Origin: Variovorax paradoxus
GTDB taxonomy: Bacteria; Pseudomonadota; Gammaproteobacteria; Burkholderiales; Burkholderiaceae_C
DNA length: 64,000 nucleotides
NCBI RefSeq assembly: GCF_000834655.1
Contig: NZ_JXQQ01000008.1
Location: forward strand, 1 to 64,000
Direction of reading: 5' to 3'
Each line of letters opens with the position of its first letter. Positions within the stretch are counted from its first letter, which is position 1. Of this stretch, positions 48,239 through 57,457 are shown piece after piece. Both the position numbers and the translations under genes were made by a program. The notes below the pieces were generated by a model, which saw nothing but the letters and a program-made list of their open reading frames with translations, ran no database searches and was not told the DNA's origin.

Positions 48239-49003
48239 ATGGCACACATCGCCAGGAAGCGGTTCGGGCAGCATTTCCTGTCCGACGGCGGGATCATCGA
48301 TGCGATCGTTCACGAGATCGCGCCGCAGCCCGGCGATGCGATGGTCGAGATCGGCCCGGGGCTCGCGGCGCTCACCCAGCCGCTGGTCGAGCGGCTCGGG
48401 CGCCTGACGGTCATCGAGCTCGACCGCGACCTGGCCAAGCGGCTGCGGGAGCATCCGCAGCTGGAGGTCATCGAATCCGACGTGCTGAAGGTGGACTTCG
48501 CCGAGCTCGCGGCCAAGGCAGCGCCCAAACCGCTGCGCGTGGTGGGCAACCTGCCCTACAACATCTCCACGCCGATCCTGTTCCATCTGCTGGGCTTTGC
48601 CCACCTGATCGCGGACCAGCACTTCATGCTGCAAAAGGAAGTGATCGACCGCATGGTGGCCAGGCCCGCCACCTCCGACTACAGCCGCCTGAGCGTGATG
48701 CTGCAGTGGCGCTACGACATGCAGAACGTGCTGTTCGTGCCGCCCGAGAGCTTCGATCCGCCGCCGCGCGTGGACAGCGCCGTGGTGCGCATGGTGCCGC
48801 TGGCGCAGCCGCCGGCGGTGGATGCGGCGCGGCTGGGCGAGATCGTGCAGGTGGCTTTCAGCCAGCGCCGCAAGATTCTGCGGCACACGCTGGGCAAATG
48901 GCTGGAGACGCACGGCTTCGAGGGGGAGTTCGATCCCCAGCGGCGCGCCGAGGAAGTGCCGGTGGCCGAATACGTTGCACTGGCCCAGGCCGTTCCCCCA
49001 TGA
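48239..49003 (+). CDS. rsmA: 16S rRNA (adenine(1518)-N(6)/adenine(1519)-N(6))-dimethyltransferase
   Basis: A 254-residue KsgA-type enzyme that dimethylates two adjacent adenosines in 16S rRNA. Motifs: [28 protein letters not shown] (motif I), ELDRDL and NLPYNIS (motif IV). Unlike E. coli there is no pdxA between surA and rsmA. ATG 48239 is three bases after the surA stop region. Confidence 0.96.
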   Translation: MAHIARKRFGQHFLSDGGIIDAIVHEIAPQPGDAMVEIGPGLAALTQPLVERLGRLTVIELDRDLAKRLREHPQLEVIESDVLKVDFAELAAKAAPKPLRVVGNLPYNISTPILFHLLGFAHLIADQHFMLQKEVIDRMVARPATSDYSRLSVMLQWRYDMQNVLFVPPESFDPPPRVDSAVVRMVPLAQPPAVDAARLGEIVQVAFSQRRKILRHTLGKWLETHGFEGEFDPQRRAEEVPVAEYVALAQAVPP

Positions 49004-49036
49004 AGAAAGCCCGTCGTCGACGGGCTTTCTTCATTC
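49002..49036 (+). terminator. Rho-independent terminator after rsmA
   Basis: GAAGAAAGCCCGTCG (49002-49016) and CGACGGGCTTTCTTC (49018-49032) are perfect complements, overlapping the rsmA stop codon by two bases. With AAAG on one side and TTTCTTCATT on the other it can work in both directions. Confidence 0.9.
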
Positions 49037-49052
49037 AGGCAGGTTGCTGCGA

Positions 49053-49298
49053 TTACGCGGCGGCCAGCCAGTACCCTGCGTTGAAGGGGCTGCTCATGCG
49101 CAAAGCCAGGGGCGACACGTCGACCAGTTTGTCGGTCGGCATTTTTTCGCCGGCCGGCTCGGTGCTGGCGGCGGCCGTTGCGGCGGCGTTGGGGTTCACT
49201 TCGATGCCATCGAGGGTTTCAGCGGTGGGCTGAGCCTCGTTCGCCCGTTCTGCTTGGCTGGTAGATGCAGAACGGGCTACAGAAAAGAATAGAAGCAC
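49053..49298 (-). CDS. Small ORF downstream of barstar, uncertain
   Basis: An open frame of up to 81 codons reading from inside the barstar C-terminus (GTG start) to 49053. The 3' part (from DGIEVNPNAAATAAAST to SSPFNAGYWLAAA) has strong GC3 codon bias like real genes here, but I recognise no family and see no good ribosome site. The 5' part crosses a perfect hairpin (49243-49277), so the true start, if any, is later, e.g. the ATG of MPTDKLVDVS. Confidence 0.35.
   Translation of the reverse strand: MLLFFSVARSASTSQAERANEAQPTAETLDGIEVNPNAAATAAASTEPAGEKMPTDKLVDVSPLALRMSSPFNAGYWLAAA
49243..49277 (-). terminator. Hairpin after the barstar gene
   Basis: GCCCGTTCTGC (49243-49253) and GCAGAACGGGC (49267-49277) are perfect 11-base complements directly touching the barstar stop codon. 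No T-tract follows, so it may stabilise the mRNA or slow polymerase rather than terminate it. Confidence 0.5.
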
Positions 49299-49756
49299 CG
49301 GAAGGGGACCTTGCGGTCGCCCCAGTAATCCGAAGCGTCCCGGAAGATGTCGAGCAGCTGCTCGCGCGCTTCCTTGTCGAACTTGGCGTTGGCCGGAATC
49401 TGCTCGAGCACGATGACGAAACCTGGCTGCGGGCCCGATTTATGCAACGGGTCGGTCATGCAGTCGTACAGCGCGTCGAAGTTCTTGCCGAAGTGCGCCG
49501 GGAAGGTGAACTGCTGGGCGATCAGGTCGAGCACGTCCTGCTTGGTCTGGGCGTTGCCCAGGTTCGCGTACAGGAAGTGCTGGCCGGCCGCGTTGGCGGC
49601 GTCCTGCAGGTCGTTCACGCGGAACGCGCGGATCGATTGCACGATGTTCGGGCGTACGGCACGAAGGGATAAGGTCATCTCCGCTGGTCTTTCCATAGTC
49701 ATCATCATTTCTTCGGGGCGCTTGGGGGCGCCGCTCAGGTCGTTTTCATCGCTCAT
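49277..49756 (-). CDS. Barstar family ribonuclease inhibitor
   Basis: A 159-residue protein whose C-terminal 90 residues match barstar: LGNAQTKQDVLDLIAQQFTFPAHFGKNFDALYDCMTD (barstar binding-helix region, with the acidic Asp pair) and DYWGDRKVPFRCFYSFL. Barstar plugs the active site of barnase-type RNases in the cytoplasm. A 60-residue N-terminal extension (MMMTMERPAEM...) is non-typical. Its ATG overlaps the stop of the RNase gene, so inhibitor is translated coupled to toxin. Confidence 0.92.
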   Translation of the reverse strand: MSDENDLSGAPKRPEEMMMTMERPAEMTLSLRAVRPNIVQSIRAFRVNDLQDAANAAGQHFLYANLGNAQTKQDVLDLIAQQFTFPAHFGKNFDALYDCMTDPLHKSGPQPGFVIVLEQIPANAKFDKEAREQLLDIFRDASDYWGDRKVPFRCFYSFL

Positions 49757-50166
49757 GGCGCAATCCGTCTGAAACTTGCATAGTGGTCTGCCGTGTACCA
49801 GCAGGCCTCGGGTGTCGTGCGCCGCTCGCCGCCGCAGACGATTCGCTGGGCACCCCGGTTGCGAGCGCCCGGTGTCGTCACCGTGTACTCCCGGTAGTGG
49901 CCGCGCCGTGCCGGCGGCAGGAGACGCTCGCGATTGCCAAATACAGTGCCGTCCTTTTCGTACCGGAAGGGGCCACCGTTCAAGATGGCCTGATAGGTTC
50001 GCTGGCCCTGGACCGGAAGATCGGTCAGTGCAATCGATTCCTCAGCGGACGTTTTTCCTGCGCCGAACCAACCGCGGGCCTCGGCCCCGGTCGTCAACGC
50101 CAACAGCATCAGGCTGGTGAGCGCAAACTTTGAGACTGAGGACGTGAGCGAGGCGTAAGCCGCCAT
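49753..50166 (-). CDS. Secreted barnase-type guanyl ribonuclease
   Basis: A 137-residue ribonuclease of the N1/T1/barnase fold with a signal peptide (1-30, ending GAEARG). Catalytic positions align with barnase: Arg in FGNRERLLP (R59), Glu in HYREYTV (E73), Arg in NRGAQRIV (R83) and His in ADHYASFRRI (H102). ATG 50166 starts the signal peptide; a 15-residue upstream extension is less likely. It is secreted, and the cytosolic barstar gene follows with an ATGA overlap. Confidence 0.9.
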   Translation of the reverse strand: MAAYASLTSSVSKFALTSLMLLALTTGAEARGWFGAGKTSAEESIALTDLPVQGQRTYQAILNGGPFRYEKDGTVFGNRERLLPPARRGHYREYTVTTPGARNRGAQRIVCGGERRTTPEACWYTADHYASFRRIAP

Positions 50167-50261
50167 GGGACACCACAAGAGAAAAGAGCGGGGGGTTCGA
50201 ATTGCGCTCAACCTCGGGGTTAACCCGCAAATTCAAGCCCGCGAGTGTGCACCACGCTGGC

Positions 50262-50299
50262 CAAAATAGCAAGCGACTGCCCAAAGTTTGAGCAGTCGC
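50262..50299 (-). terminator. Hairpin terminator after maeB
   Basis: On the minus strand GCGACTGC...GCAGTCGC (50273-50280 with 50292-50299) is followed by TTGCTATTTT. A second inverted repeat GGCGAAAGTGG/CCACTTTCGCC (50304-50314, 50331-50341) lies between it and the maeB stop at 50349. Confidence 0.6.
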
Positions 50300-50348
50300 A
50301 AAGGGCGAAAGTGGGCCGCTAAGTCAGCGTCCACTTTCGCCGAATGGC

Positions 50349-52697
50349 CTATCTTTCGGCGTTTGCGTCAGCCACCGTCAAGGCTGTCATGTTCACGATG
50401 CGTCGAACAGTCGCGCTGGCCGTGAGAATGTGCACAGGTTTGGCCGCACCGAGCAGGACCGGGCCGATGGCGATGTTGCCGCCTGCTGCCGTCTTGAGCA
50501 GGTTGTACGAAATATTGGCAGCGTCGATGTTTGGAAAAACCAACAGGTTGGCGTCACCCGCCAGCGCGCTGTGGGGCATGACGACCGCGCGCTGCTTGCT
50601 GTCCAGCGCCACGTCACCGTGCATTTCGCCGTCCACTTCGAGCCACGGTGCCTGCACGCGCAGGAGGTCGAGCGTCTTGCGCATCTTGATGGCGCTGGGC
50701 TCGTTGCTGGTGCCGAAGTTCGAATGCGACAGCAGCGCGGCTTTGGGCTTGAGGCCGAAGCGCATCATTTCCTCGGCCGCCATCGTCGTGATCTCGGCCA
50801 GTTCCTCGGGAGAGGGGTCGTAGTTGACGTGCGTATCGACCAGGAACACCTGGCGGTCGGGCAGCAGCAGGCCGTTCATGCAGGCGTACACCGGCACGTC
50901 CTGCGGGGTGCTCTCGCAGCCGCCGGGGCGCTTGCCGATCACCTGGTCGATGTAGTGCAGGTGGATCAGCGTGGTGCCCCAGGTGCCGCAGATCATGCCG
51001 TCGACCTCGTCCTTGTGCAGCAGCATCGCGCCGATCAGCGTGAGGCGGCGGCGCATTTCGATCTTGGCGGTCTGCACCGTCTGGCCCTTGCGCTCGGTCA
51101 TGCGGTGGTAGGTCTGCCAGAAATCGCGGTAGCGGTGGTCCTGCTCGACGTTGACGATGTCGTAGTCGAGCTCTTCCTTGAGGCGCAGGCCAAACTTCTC
51201 GATGCGCTGCGCGATCACGGCCGGGCGGCCGATGAGCGTCGGGCGCGCGATGCCTTCGTCGACCACGATCTGCGCGGCGCGCAGCACGCGCTCTTCCTCG
51301 CCCTCGCAGTACGCCACGCGCTTCTTCGAGGCGCGGCGGGCCGCTTCGAAGATCGGCTTCATCGTCGTGCCCGAGGCGTAGACGAAGTTCTGCAGCTTGT
51401 CGCGGTAGGCGTCCATGTCCTTGATCGGACGCGTTGCCACACCGCTTTCCTCGGCCGCCTTGGCCACCGCCGGCGCGATCTTCATCATGAGACGCGGGTC
51501 GAAGGGCTTCGGAATCAGGTATTCGGGGCCGAAGGACAGCTTTTCACCGACGTACGCGGCAGCGACCCGTTCGCTTTGCTCAGCCTGCGCCAAGTCGGCA
51601 ATCGCGTGCACCGCGGCGATTTCCATCTCGTCGGTGATCGTGGTCGCGCCGGAGTCGAGCGCGCCGCGGAAGATGTACGGGAAGCACAGGACATTGTTGA
51701 CCTGGTTCGGATAGTCGGTGCGGCCCGTGGCCATGATCACGTCGGGGCGCACGGCGTGCGCGTCTTCGGGGGCGATCTCGGGGTTCGGGTTGGCCAGCGC
51801 GAAGATCACCGGCTTGGCCGCCATGCTGGCGACCATCTCGGGCTTGAGCACGCCGCCGGCCGAGAGGCCCAGGAACACGTCGGCGCCGACGATCACTTGC
51901 GAGAGCTTGCGCAACTCGGTCTTCTGCATGTACTGGCGCTTGTCGTCGTCCATCAGCTCTTCGCGGCCTTCGTAGACCACGCCGGCCAGGTCGGTGACGA
52001 ACACGTTCTCGCGCTTGAGGCCCACCTTGAGCAGCAGGTTCAGGCAGGCCAGCGCCGCGGCGCCAGCGCCGGAGGTGACCAGCTTGACGTCGGCGATGTT
52101 CTTCCCGGCCACCTTCAGGCCGTTGACCATGGCTGCCGCCACGGTGATGGCCGTGCCGTGCTGGTCGTCGTGGAACACCGGAATCTTCATGCGCTTGCGC
52201 AGTTCGCGCTCCACGTAGAAGCAGTCCGGGGCCTTGATGTCTTCCAGGTTGATCGCGCCGAAGGTGGGCTCCAGCGAAGCGATGATCTCCACCAGCTTGG
52301 CCGGGTCCTTCTCGTCGATCTCGATGTCGAACACGTCGACGCCGGCAAACTTCTTGAAGAGGACGCCCTTGCCTTCCATCACCGGCTTGGACGCCAGAGC
52401 GCCGATGTCGCCCAGGCCGAGCACCGCGGTGCCGTTGCTGATCACGCCGACGAGATTGCCGCGCGAGGTGTACTTGAAGGCGTTCAGCGGGTCCTTGACG
52501 ATTTCCTCGCAGGGCGCGGCCACGCCGGGCGAGTAGGCCAGCGACAGGTCGCGCTGGTTGACCATCTGCTTGGTCGCCGCGATGGCGATCTTGCCGGGGA
52601 CGGGGAACTCGTGGTACTCGAGGGCGGCACGGCGCAGCTCGGCGCGTTTGTCTTCGGGCGTGGGAGTCGATGAGGTCGAGGGGGTCGAATCTGACAT
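50349..52697 (-). CDS. maeB: NADP-dependent malic enzyme with phosphotransacetylase-like domain
   Basis: A 782-residue MaeB-type fusion. The N-terminal malic enzyme (about 1-430) includes [32 protein letters not shown] and [14 protein letters not shown]. The C-terminal phosphate-acetyltransferase-like domain (about 440-782) has [26 protein letters not shown]; in this class it is regulatory and binds acetyl-CoA. It decarboxylates malate to pyruvate and gives NADPH. ATG 52697 follows a GAGC stretch; a much longer in-frame upstream reading has no coding character. Confidence 0.96.
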   Translation of the reverse strand: MSDSTPSTSSTPTPEDKRAELRRAALEYHEFPVPGKIAIAATKQMVNQRDLSLAYSPGVAAPCEEIVKDPLNAFKYTSRGNLVGVISNGTAVLGLGDIGALASKPVMEGKGVLFKKFAGVDVFDIEIDEKDPAKLVEIIASLEPTFGAINLEDIKAPDCFYVERELRKRMKIPVFHDDQHGTAITVAAAMVNGLKVAGKNIADVKLVTSGAGAAALACLNLLLKVGLKRENVFVTDLAGVVYEGREELMDDDKRQYMQKTELRKLSQVIVGADVFLGLSAGGVLKPEMVASMAAKPVIFALANPNPEIAPEDAHAVRPDVIMATGRTDYPNQVNNVLCFPYIFRGALDSGATTITDEMEIAAVHAIADLAQAEQSERVAAAYVGEKLSFGPEYLIPKPFDPRLMMKIAPAVAKAAEESGVATRPIKDMDAYRDKLQNFVYASGTTMKPIFEAARRASKKRVAYCEGEEERVLRAAQIVVDEGIARPTLIGRPAVIAQRIEKFGLRLKEELDYDIVNVEQDHRYRDFWQTYHRMTERKGQTVQTAKIEMRRRLTLIGAMLLHKDEVDGMICGTWGTTLIHLHYIDQVIGKRPGGCESTPQDVPVYACMNGLLLPDRQVFLVDTHVNYDPSPEELAEITTMAAEEMMRFGLKPKAALLSHSNFGTSNEPSAIKMRKTLDLLRVQAPWLEVDGEMHGDVALDSKQRAVVMPHSALAGDANLLVFPNIDAANISYNLLKTAAGGNIAIGPVLLGAAKPVHILTASATVRRIVNMTALTVADANAER

Positions 52698-52868
52698 GTG
52701 CCGTAGCTCCTGGTGGCGCTTCTTCTGGGGGCGCCGATTGTAGACCTCGGTCGTGCAAGCCATACGCCGCATGGCCGGTGCGAGACATGACCAAAAGCAC
52801 GGGGCGTTGTCAAGACGATGTGGCAATATGCACAGTTCGGACAAAACACCTGAAGACGAGGAGCAACC

Positions 52869-53927
52869 ATGGCACTGATGGATTTCATCAAGAAACAGTT
52901 CATCGACATCATCCAGTGGACCGAGACCGGCGATGGCACGCTGGCCTGGCGGTTCCCGATGGCCGAGATGGAAATCCAGAACGGCGCCTCGCTCACCGTT
53001 CGCGAATCGCAGGTGGCCGTCTTCGTCAACGAAGGCAAGGTGGCCGACGTGTTCGGCCCCGGCATGTACAAGCTCACGACGCAGACGCTGCCCGTGCTCA
53101 CGTACCTGAAGAACTGGGACAAGCTCTTCGAGTCCCCCTTCAAGAGCGACGTCTACTTCTTCAGCACCCGCCAGCAGGTCGACCAGAAGTGGGGCACGCC
53201 CCAGCCGATCACCATCCGCGACAAGGACTTCGGCGCCGTGCGCCTCAGGGCCTTCGGCAACTACAGCTTCCGCATCGGCGATGCCAAGCTGTTCCATACC
53301 GAGATCTCCGGCACGCGCGACATCTACAGCGTTGCCGACCTCGACGGCCAGCTGCGCGGCCTGGTGCTGCAGAACATCAGCAACGCCATCGCTTCCAGCG
53401 GCGTGCCTTTCCTGGACCTCGCGGCCAACCAGATCCAGTTCGCGCAGGCGCTCGCCGCGCAGCTCGTGCCCGAGTTCGAGAAGATCGGCATCAAGCTCGA
53501 GAACATCACGGTCCAGAACGTCTCGCTGCCCGAAGAGCTGCAGAAGATCCTCGACCAGAAGATCGGCATGGGCATGGTCGGCAACGACATGGGCAAGTTC
53601 ATGCAGTACCAGACGGCGCAGGCCATCCCCAAGTTCGCCGAAGGCGCAGCCAACGGCGGCGGCATCGCGGGCGACGCGATGGGCCTGGGCGCCGGCGTGG
53701 CGCTCGGCCAGGTGCTGGCGCAGAACCTCGCGCAGGGCCTGAGCCCGAACGCGGCCGCAGCGGCTGCGGCCACGACCACCGCAGCATCCCAGCCCGCCGT
53801 GGCCGTGGTGAGCCCGGCCGACGTGATGACCACGCTCGAGAAGCTCGGCGAGCTCAAGACCAAGGGCATCCTCACGCAAGAAGAGTTCGACGCCAAGAAG
53901 GCAGACCTGCTCAAGAAGCTGGTTTAA
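52869..53927 (+). CDS. SPFH domain protein with C-terminal SHOCT
   Basis: A 352-residue SPFH (virion-core/YdjI-like) protein without membrane anchor: EIQNGASLTVRESQVAVFVNEGKVADVFGPGMYKL at the N-terminus, the long LDQKIGMGMV helical part and a C-terminal SHOCT (LGELKTKGILTQEEFDAKKADLLKKL). Middle Ala/Thr linker near 290-320. SPFH-SHOCT proteins are thought to oligomerise and to be recruited to membranes. Similar proteins neighbour DUF4178 and DUF350 genes elsewhere. A dispersed repeat separates it from the next gene. Confidence 0.9.
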   Translation: MALMDFIKKQFIDIIQWTETGDGTLAWRFPMAEMEIQNGASLTVRESQVAVFVNEGKVADVFGPGMYKLTTQTLPVLTYLKNWDKLFESPFKSDVYFFSTRQQVDQKWGTPQPITIRDKDFGAVRLRAFGNYSFRIGDAKLFHTEISGTRDIYSVADLDGQLRGLVLQNISNAIASSGVPFLDLAANQIQFAQALAAQLVPEFEKIGIKLENITVQNVSLPEELQKILDQKIGMGMVGNDMGKFMQYQTAQAIPKFAEGAANGGGIAGDAMGLGAGVALGQVLAQNLAQGLSPNAAAAAAATTTAASQPAVAVVSPADVMTTLEKLGELKTKGILTQEEFDAKKADLLKKLV

Positions 53928-54019
53928 CCCCCAGGCTTCGCGCACTCCGTGTCGCTTCTCCTCCCCCCTTGCAGGGGGCAATGCCCGTGGCTCGGCAGAG
54001 CCGGTTTCACGGCATTCCT
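53928..54019 (+). repeat. Dispersed post-stop repeat, copy B
   Basis: Starts right at the end of the SPFH stop codon: CCCCCAGGCTTCGCGCACTC, CGTGTCGCTTCTC, CCCCCTTGCAGGGGGCAATG, then GGCTCGGCAGAGCCGG. The blocks and order match 24476-24567. Confidence 0.7.
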
Positions 54020-54045
54020 CATAACTGCATCTGTCGCTGGTTGCC

Positions 54046-55530
54046 ATGGCTGAGGAAACCGGCAACCAACGCTACTACCGCGCGCCCTGCCCCGGCTGTG
54101 GCGCGCCGGTCGAATTCCGCTCGGCGCAATCGACGCACGCGGTCTGTCCCTACTGCCAGAGCACCGTCGTGCGCCAGGGCGAGACGCTCGCGCGCACCGG
54201 CAAGATGGCCGAGCTGTTCGACGACTTCAGCCCACTCCAGCTGTTCGCCACCGGCCGCATCCAGGACAAGCCCTTCACGCTGATCGGCCGGCTGCAATAC
54301 ACCTACCCGGGTGGCCGCTGGACCGAATGGATCGCCGCGCTCGACGACGAGCGCACCGCCATCCTCAGCGAGGACAACGGCGCCTACGTCTTCGCGCTGC
54401 CCTTCGACCTGCAGCGCACCGCGCCGCCGCCGGTCGACCTGCGCGTGGGCGCTACCAGCGCCTTCGCGGGCCAGAGCTACACGGTCACCTCGAACGAGCA
54501 GGTCGCGCTCACCTCCGCGCAGGGCGAGCTGCCGCACCTGCCCGATCTCGGCCGGCCGTTCGCGATGGTCGAGCTGCGCAACGACAAGGGGCTGGTGCTC
54601 AGCATCGACTACGGCACCGCCAAGCCCAGCGCCTACCTCGGCCGCTCGGTGCAGCTGGAAGACCTCCAACTGGCCGGGCTGCGCGAGGAATCGGCGAAGG
54701 ACGAAAAGGGCCGCAGCTTCAACTGCCCCAACTGCGGCTCGCCGGTCACCGTGAACCTGGCCGACAGCAAGAGCATCACATGCCGCTCGTGCAACAGCAT
54801 CATCGACCTGTCGCAGGGCATCGGCGGCGAGCTCAAGCACGCGACGCAGGACGAGCCGGTGCGCCCGCTCATCGCCCTGGGCACCATGGGCCAGCTGCAG
54901 GGCGCGCAGTGGCAGGTGGTGGGCTTCCAGCACCGCATGGGCGTGGAGCCCGGCGACGACGAGCACTTCGGGTGGGACGAGTACCTGCTCTACAACAAGA
55001 AGCGCGGCTTCAGCTTCCTGGTCGATGCCGAGGACGGCTGGAGCATGGTCAAGCCGACCACCGGCGCGCCGGTGATGGCCGAGAACGGCAGCACCGCCAC
55101 CTACCTGAGCAAGCGCTACCAGCAGCAGTACGCCTACAACGCCGAGACCACCTACGTGGCGGGCGAGTTCTACTGGCAGGTCGAGCGCGGGCAGAAGACC
55201 TTCAATCGCGACTTCGCCAGCGGCCCGGCGCTGCTGTCGATGGAGCGCTCGACCAACGAGCTGACGTGGTCGTCGGGCATCAAGCTGGACAGCGGCGTGG
55301 TCGCGACCGCCTTCAAGCTCGATGCCAAGAAGGACATGTTCAAGCGCGGCGACGCGCTGCCGGTGAGCGCCGCCTCGGGCCTGGGCTGCGGCACGATCAT
55401 CATCATCATCGTGGTGATCATCATCCTGCTGATCATCCTGAGCACCTGCACCAACAACACCACCGGCTCGGGCTATCGCAGCTCGGGCGGCTCCTACGGC
55501 GGATATTCGAGTGGCGGCGGCCACAAATGA
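54046..55530 (+). CDS. DUF4178 zinc-ribbon membrane protein
   Basis: A 494-residue protein: zinc ribbon at 15-38 (CPGC...CPYC), a first DUF4178 unit, a second ribbon near 226-246 (CPNC...CRSC), a second DUF4178 unit (about 270-430) and one hydrophobic span (about 448-470, GTIIIIIVVIIILLIILST) near the Ser/Gly-rich C-terminus. I recall DUF4178 proteins with DUF350 and spermidine-synthase-like neighbours in many bacteria; function unknown. Start ATG 54046 follows the repeat. Confidence 0.88.
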   Translation: MAEETGNQRYYRAPCPGCGAPVEFRSAQSTHAVCPYCQSTVVRQGETLARTGKMAELFDDFSPLQLFATGRIQDKPFTLIGRLQYTYPGGRWTEWIAALDDERTAILSEDNGAYVFALPFDLQRTAPPPVDLRVGATSAFAGQSYTVTSNEQVALTSAQGELPHLPDLGRPFAMVELRNDKGLVLSIDYGTAKPSAYLGRSVQLEDLQLAGLREESAKDEKGRSFNCPNCGSPVTVNLADSKSITCRSCNSIIDLSQGIGGELKHATQDEPVRPLIALGTMGQLQGAQWQVVGFQHRMGVEPGDDEHFGWDEYLLYNKKRGFSFLVDAEDGWSMVKPTTGAPVMAENGSTATYLSKRYQQQYAYNAETTYVAGEFYWQVERGQKTFNRDFASGPALLSMERSTNELTWSSGIKLDSGVVATAFKLDAKKDMFKRGDALPVSAASGLGCGTIIIIIVVIIILLIILSTCTNNTTGSGYRSSGGSYGGYSSGGGHK

Positions 55531-55578
55531 CGGCGAAGATCTGCGCGATGTCTCTTACTACTACGACTGGAGGTCCCC

Positions 55579-55797
55579 ATGGGATTTGAATGGCTGAAAC
55601 CGGGCGTGGTCCTCGGATCGCTCGTGTACGCGCTGATCGGCGTGATCATCTTCTGGCTGTGCTTCCTCATCATCGACAAGATCACGCCCTATGACCTGTG
55701 GGGCGAGATCGTCGAGAAGCAGAACGTGGCACTGGGCCTGGTCGTCGCCGCGATGAGCCTGGGCATCTGCATCATCGTCGCCGCCGCAATCCATTAG
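55579..55797 (+). CDS. DUF350 (YjfL-like) membrane protein
   Basis: A 72-residue protein with two membrane segments (LGSLVYALIGVIIFWLCFLII and GLVVAAMSLGICIIVAAAI) linked by a conserved DLWGEIVEKQN loop, the DUF350 pattern. Function unknown. ATG 55579 has GGAGG five bases upstream. It is one of the shortest genes in the operon. Confidence 0.85.
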   Translation: MGFEWLKPGVVLGSLVYALIGVIIFWLCFLIIDKITPYDLWGEIVEKQNVALGLVVAAMSLGICIIVAAAIH

Positions 55798-55892
55798 CCC
55801 CCGGCTTTGCACTTCGCTTCGCTACGTGTCATTCGCCACCCCCCGAGGGGGAGGCGCGGCTCGCCTCGGGGCGGCCCGGCGGCGGCCGCCTG
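55798..55892 (+). repeat. Dispersed post-stop repeat, copy D
   Basis: Begins at the base after the DUF350 stop. The first half (CCCCCGGCTTTGCACTTCGC) resembles copies A-C; the second half, CCCCCCGAGGGGG then GCCTCGGGGCGGCCCGGCGG, is shared with the copy inside amgK. It fills nearly all of the gap to the next gene. Confidence 0.7.
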
Positions 55893-55896
55893 ATCC

Positions 55897-57447
55897 ATGG
55901 ACACGCCTGCCAGCCCGGCGCTGCCGGCCAAGGGGCCGCAGCCCGTCGAGATCGCCCTGCTCGCCAGCGTGTTCGTGGTCGCGGCCTGCGGGCTGGTCTA
56001 CGAACTGAGCGCGGCGGCGCTGAGCTCCTACCTGCTCGGCGATTCGGTGCTGCAGTTCAGCACCATCATCGGCACCTACCTGTTCGCGATGGGCGTGGGC
56101 TCCTGGCTCTCGCGCTATTTCGACCGCCAGCTGCCGGCGCATTTCCTTCGCATCGAACTGCTCGTGGCGCTGATCGGCGGCGCGCTGCCGGCGATCCTGT
56201 TCCTGGCCAACGCCTACGTGCCCAGCGCCTTCCGGCTGCTGCTCTACGGCCTCGTGATGGTCGTCGGCACGCTTGTGGGCCTGGAGATCCCGCTGGTCAT
56301 GCGCATCCTCAAGCGCAACATCGTGCTCAAGAACCTGGTCTCGCAGGTGCTGACCTTCGATTACCTGGGCGCGCTCGCGGTGTCGGTGGCGTTTCCGCTC
56401 ATCCTCGTGCCGCAGCTGGGCATGATCCGCACCGGCCTCCTGTTCGGCTTCATGAACGCCGCGGTGGCGGTGTGGGCGCTGTGGCTCTTTCGCCATGAAC
56501 TGCGGCGCATCGGCGCGCATGCGCTCGCCTGCTTTCTCGCGCTGGCCGCGCTGCTGGCCGCCTTCGTCTGGGCCGACCACATCACCACGCTGGCCGAAGA
56601 CAAGTTCTATCAAGACCGCATCGTCTTCAGCGCCACGTCGCCCTACCAGCGCATCGTGGTCACGCGCGGGCAGCTCGGGCATCGCCTCTTCCTGAACGGC
56701 AACCTGCAGTTCGCCGAGCGCGACGAGTACCGCTACCACGAGGCGCTGGTGCATCCGGTGATGGCCGCGCAGGGCGCGCCCAAGAAGGTCGCCGTGCTCG
56801 GCGGCGGCGACGGCATGGCGGTGCGCGAGATCCTGAAGTACCCCTCGGTCGAATCGATCACGCTCGTGGAGCTCGATCCGAACATGACGAAGCTCTTCAC
56901 CGAGCATGAAACGCTGGCCGCGCTGAACGCGCATTCGCTGTCCTCGCCCAAGGTGAAGATCGTCAACACCGACGCCTTCCAGTGGTTGCAGCAGCCGGGC
57001 GACATGTTCGACGTCATCGTGGTCGACTTTCCCGATCCGACCAATTTCGCGATCGGCAAGCTCTACACCAACAGCTTCTATTCGCTGCTCGAAAAGCGCC
57101 TGTCGGCCAGCGGCTATGCCGTGATCCAGACCACGTCGCCGCTGGTGGCGCGCAAGAGCTACTGGACCGTGGCGACGACCATCGAATCGGTGGGCCTGCG
57201 CGCAACGCCCTACCACGCGCATGTGCCCAGCTTCGGCGAATGGGGCTACATCATCGCGAGCCGCCGGCCCTACCGGATGCCCGATGCGCTGCCCCCGGGT
57301 CTGCGATTTCTCTCGCCTTCGGCGCTGCCGCTGATGTTCGACTTTCCGCTCGACATGGCACGCGTGCCGGCCGAGGTGAACCGCCTGTCGAACCAGACTC
57401 TTGTCACCACCTACGAACAGGAGTGGGGCAAGGTCATGGCCCACTAG
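55897..57447 (+). CDS. Membrane-fused spermidine synthase-like protein
   Basis: A 516-residue protein with six or seven membrane segments in the first 215 residues and a C-terminal aminopropyltransferase-fold domain (about 225-480). The latter shows VAVLGGGDGMAVREIL (decarboxylated-SAM loop, about 300-315), TLVELDPNM, and DVIVVDFPDPTN in place of the usual D(T/S)xDP. These features identify it as a SpeE-like protein with an integral membrane part, but no SAM decarboxylase gene is adjacent, so true polyamine synthesis is not proven. Spaced only ten bases from the FAD oxidoreductase gene. Confidence 0.88.
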   Translation: MDTPASPALPAKGPQPVEIALLASVFVVAACGLVYELSAAALSSYLLGDSVLQFSTIIGTYLFAMGVGSWLSRYFDRQLPAHFLRIELLVALIGGALPAILFLANAYVPSAFRLLLYGLVMVVGTLVGLEIPLVMRILKRNIVLKNLVSQVLTFDYLGALAVSVAFPLILVPQLGMIRTGLLFGFMNAAVAVWALWLFRHELRRIGAHALACFLALAALLAAFVWADHITTLAEDKFYQDRIVFSATSPYQRIVVTRGQLGHRLFLNGNLQFAERDEYRYHEALVHPVMAAQGAPKKVAVLGGGDGMAVREILKYPSVESITLVELDPNMTKLFTEHETLAALNAHSLSSPKVKIVNTDAFQWLQQPGDMFDVIVVDFPDPTNFAIGKLYTNSFYSLLEKRLSASGYAVIQTTSPLVARKSYWTVATTIESVGLRATPYHAHVPSFGEWGYIIASRRPYRMPDALPPGLRFLSPSALPLMFDFPLDMARVPAEVNRLSNQTLVTTYEQEWGKVMAH

Positions 57448-57457
57448 CTTCGAGACC

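Noticed and set aside
52481-54065. Extended maeB reading frame beginning far upstream near 54065
   Set aside because: The extra 450 codons are antisense to the SPFH gene and lack coding character; the malic enzyme starts normally at 52697.
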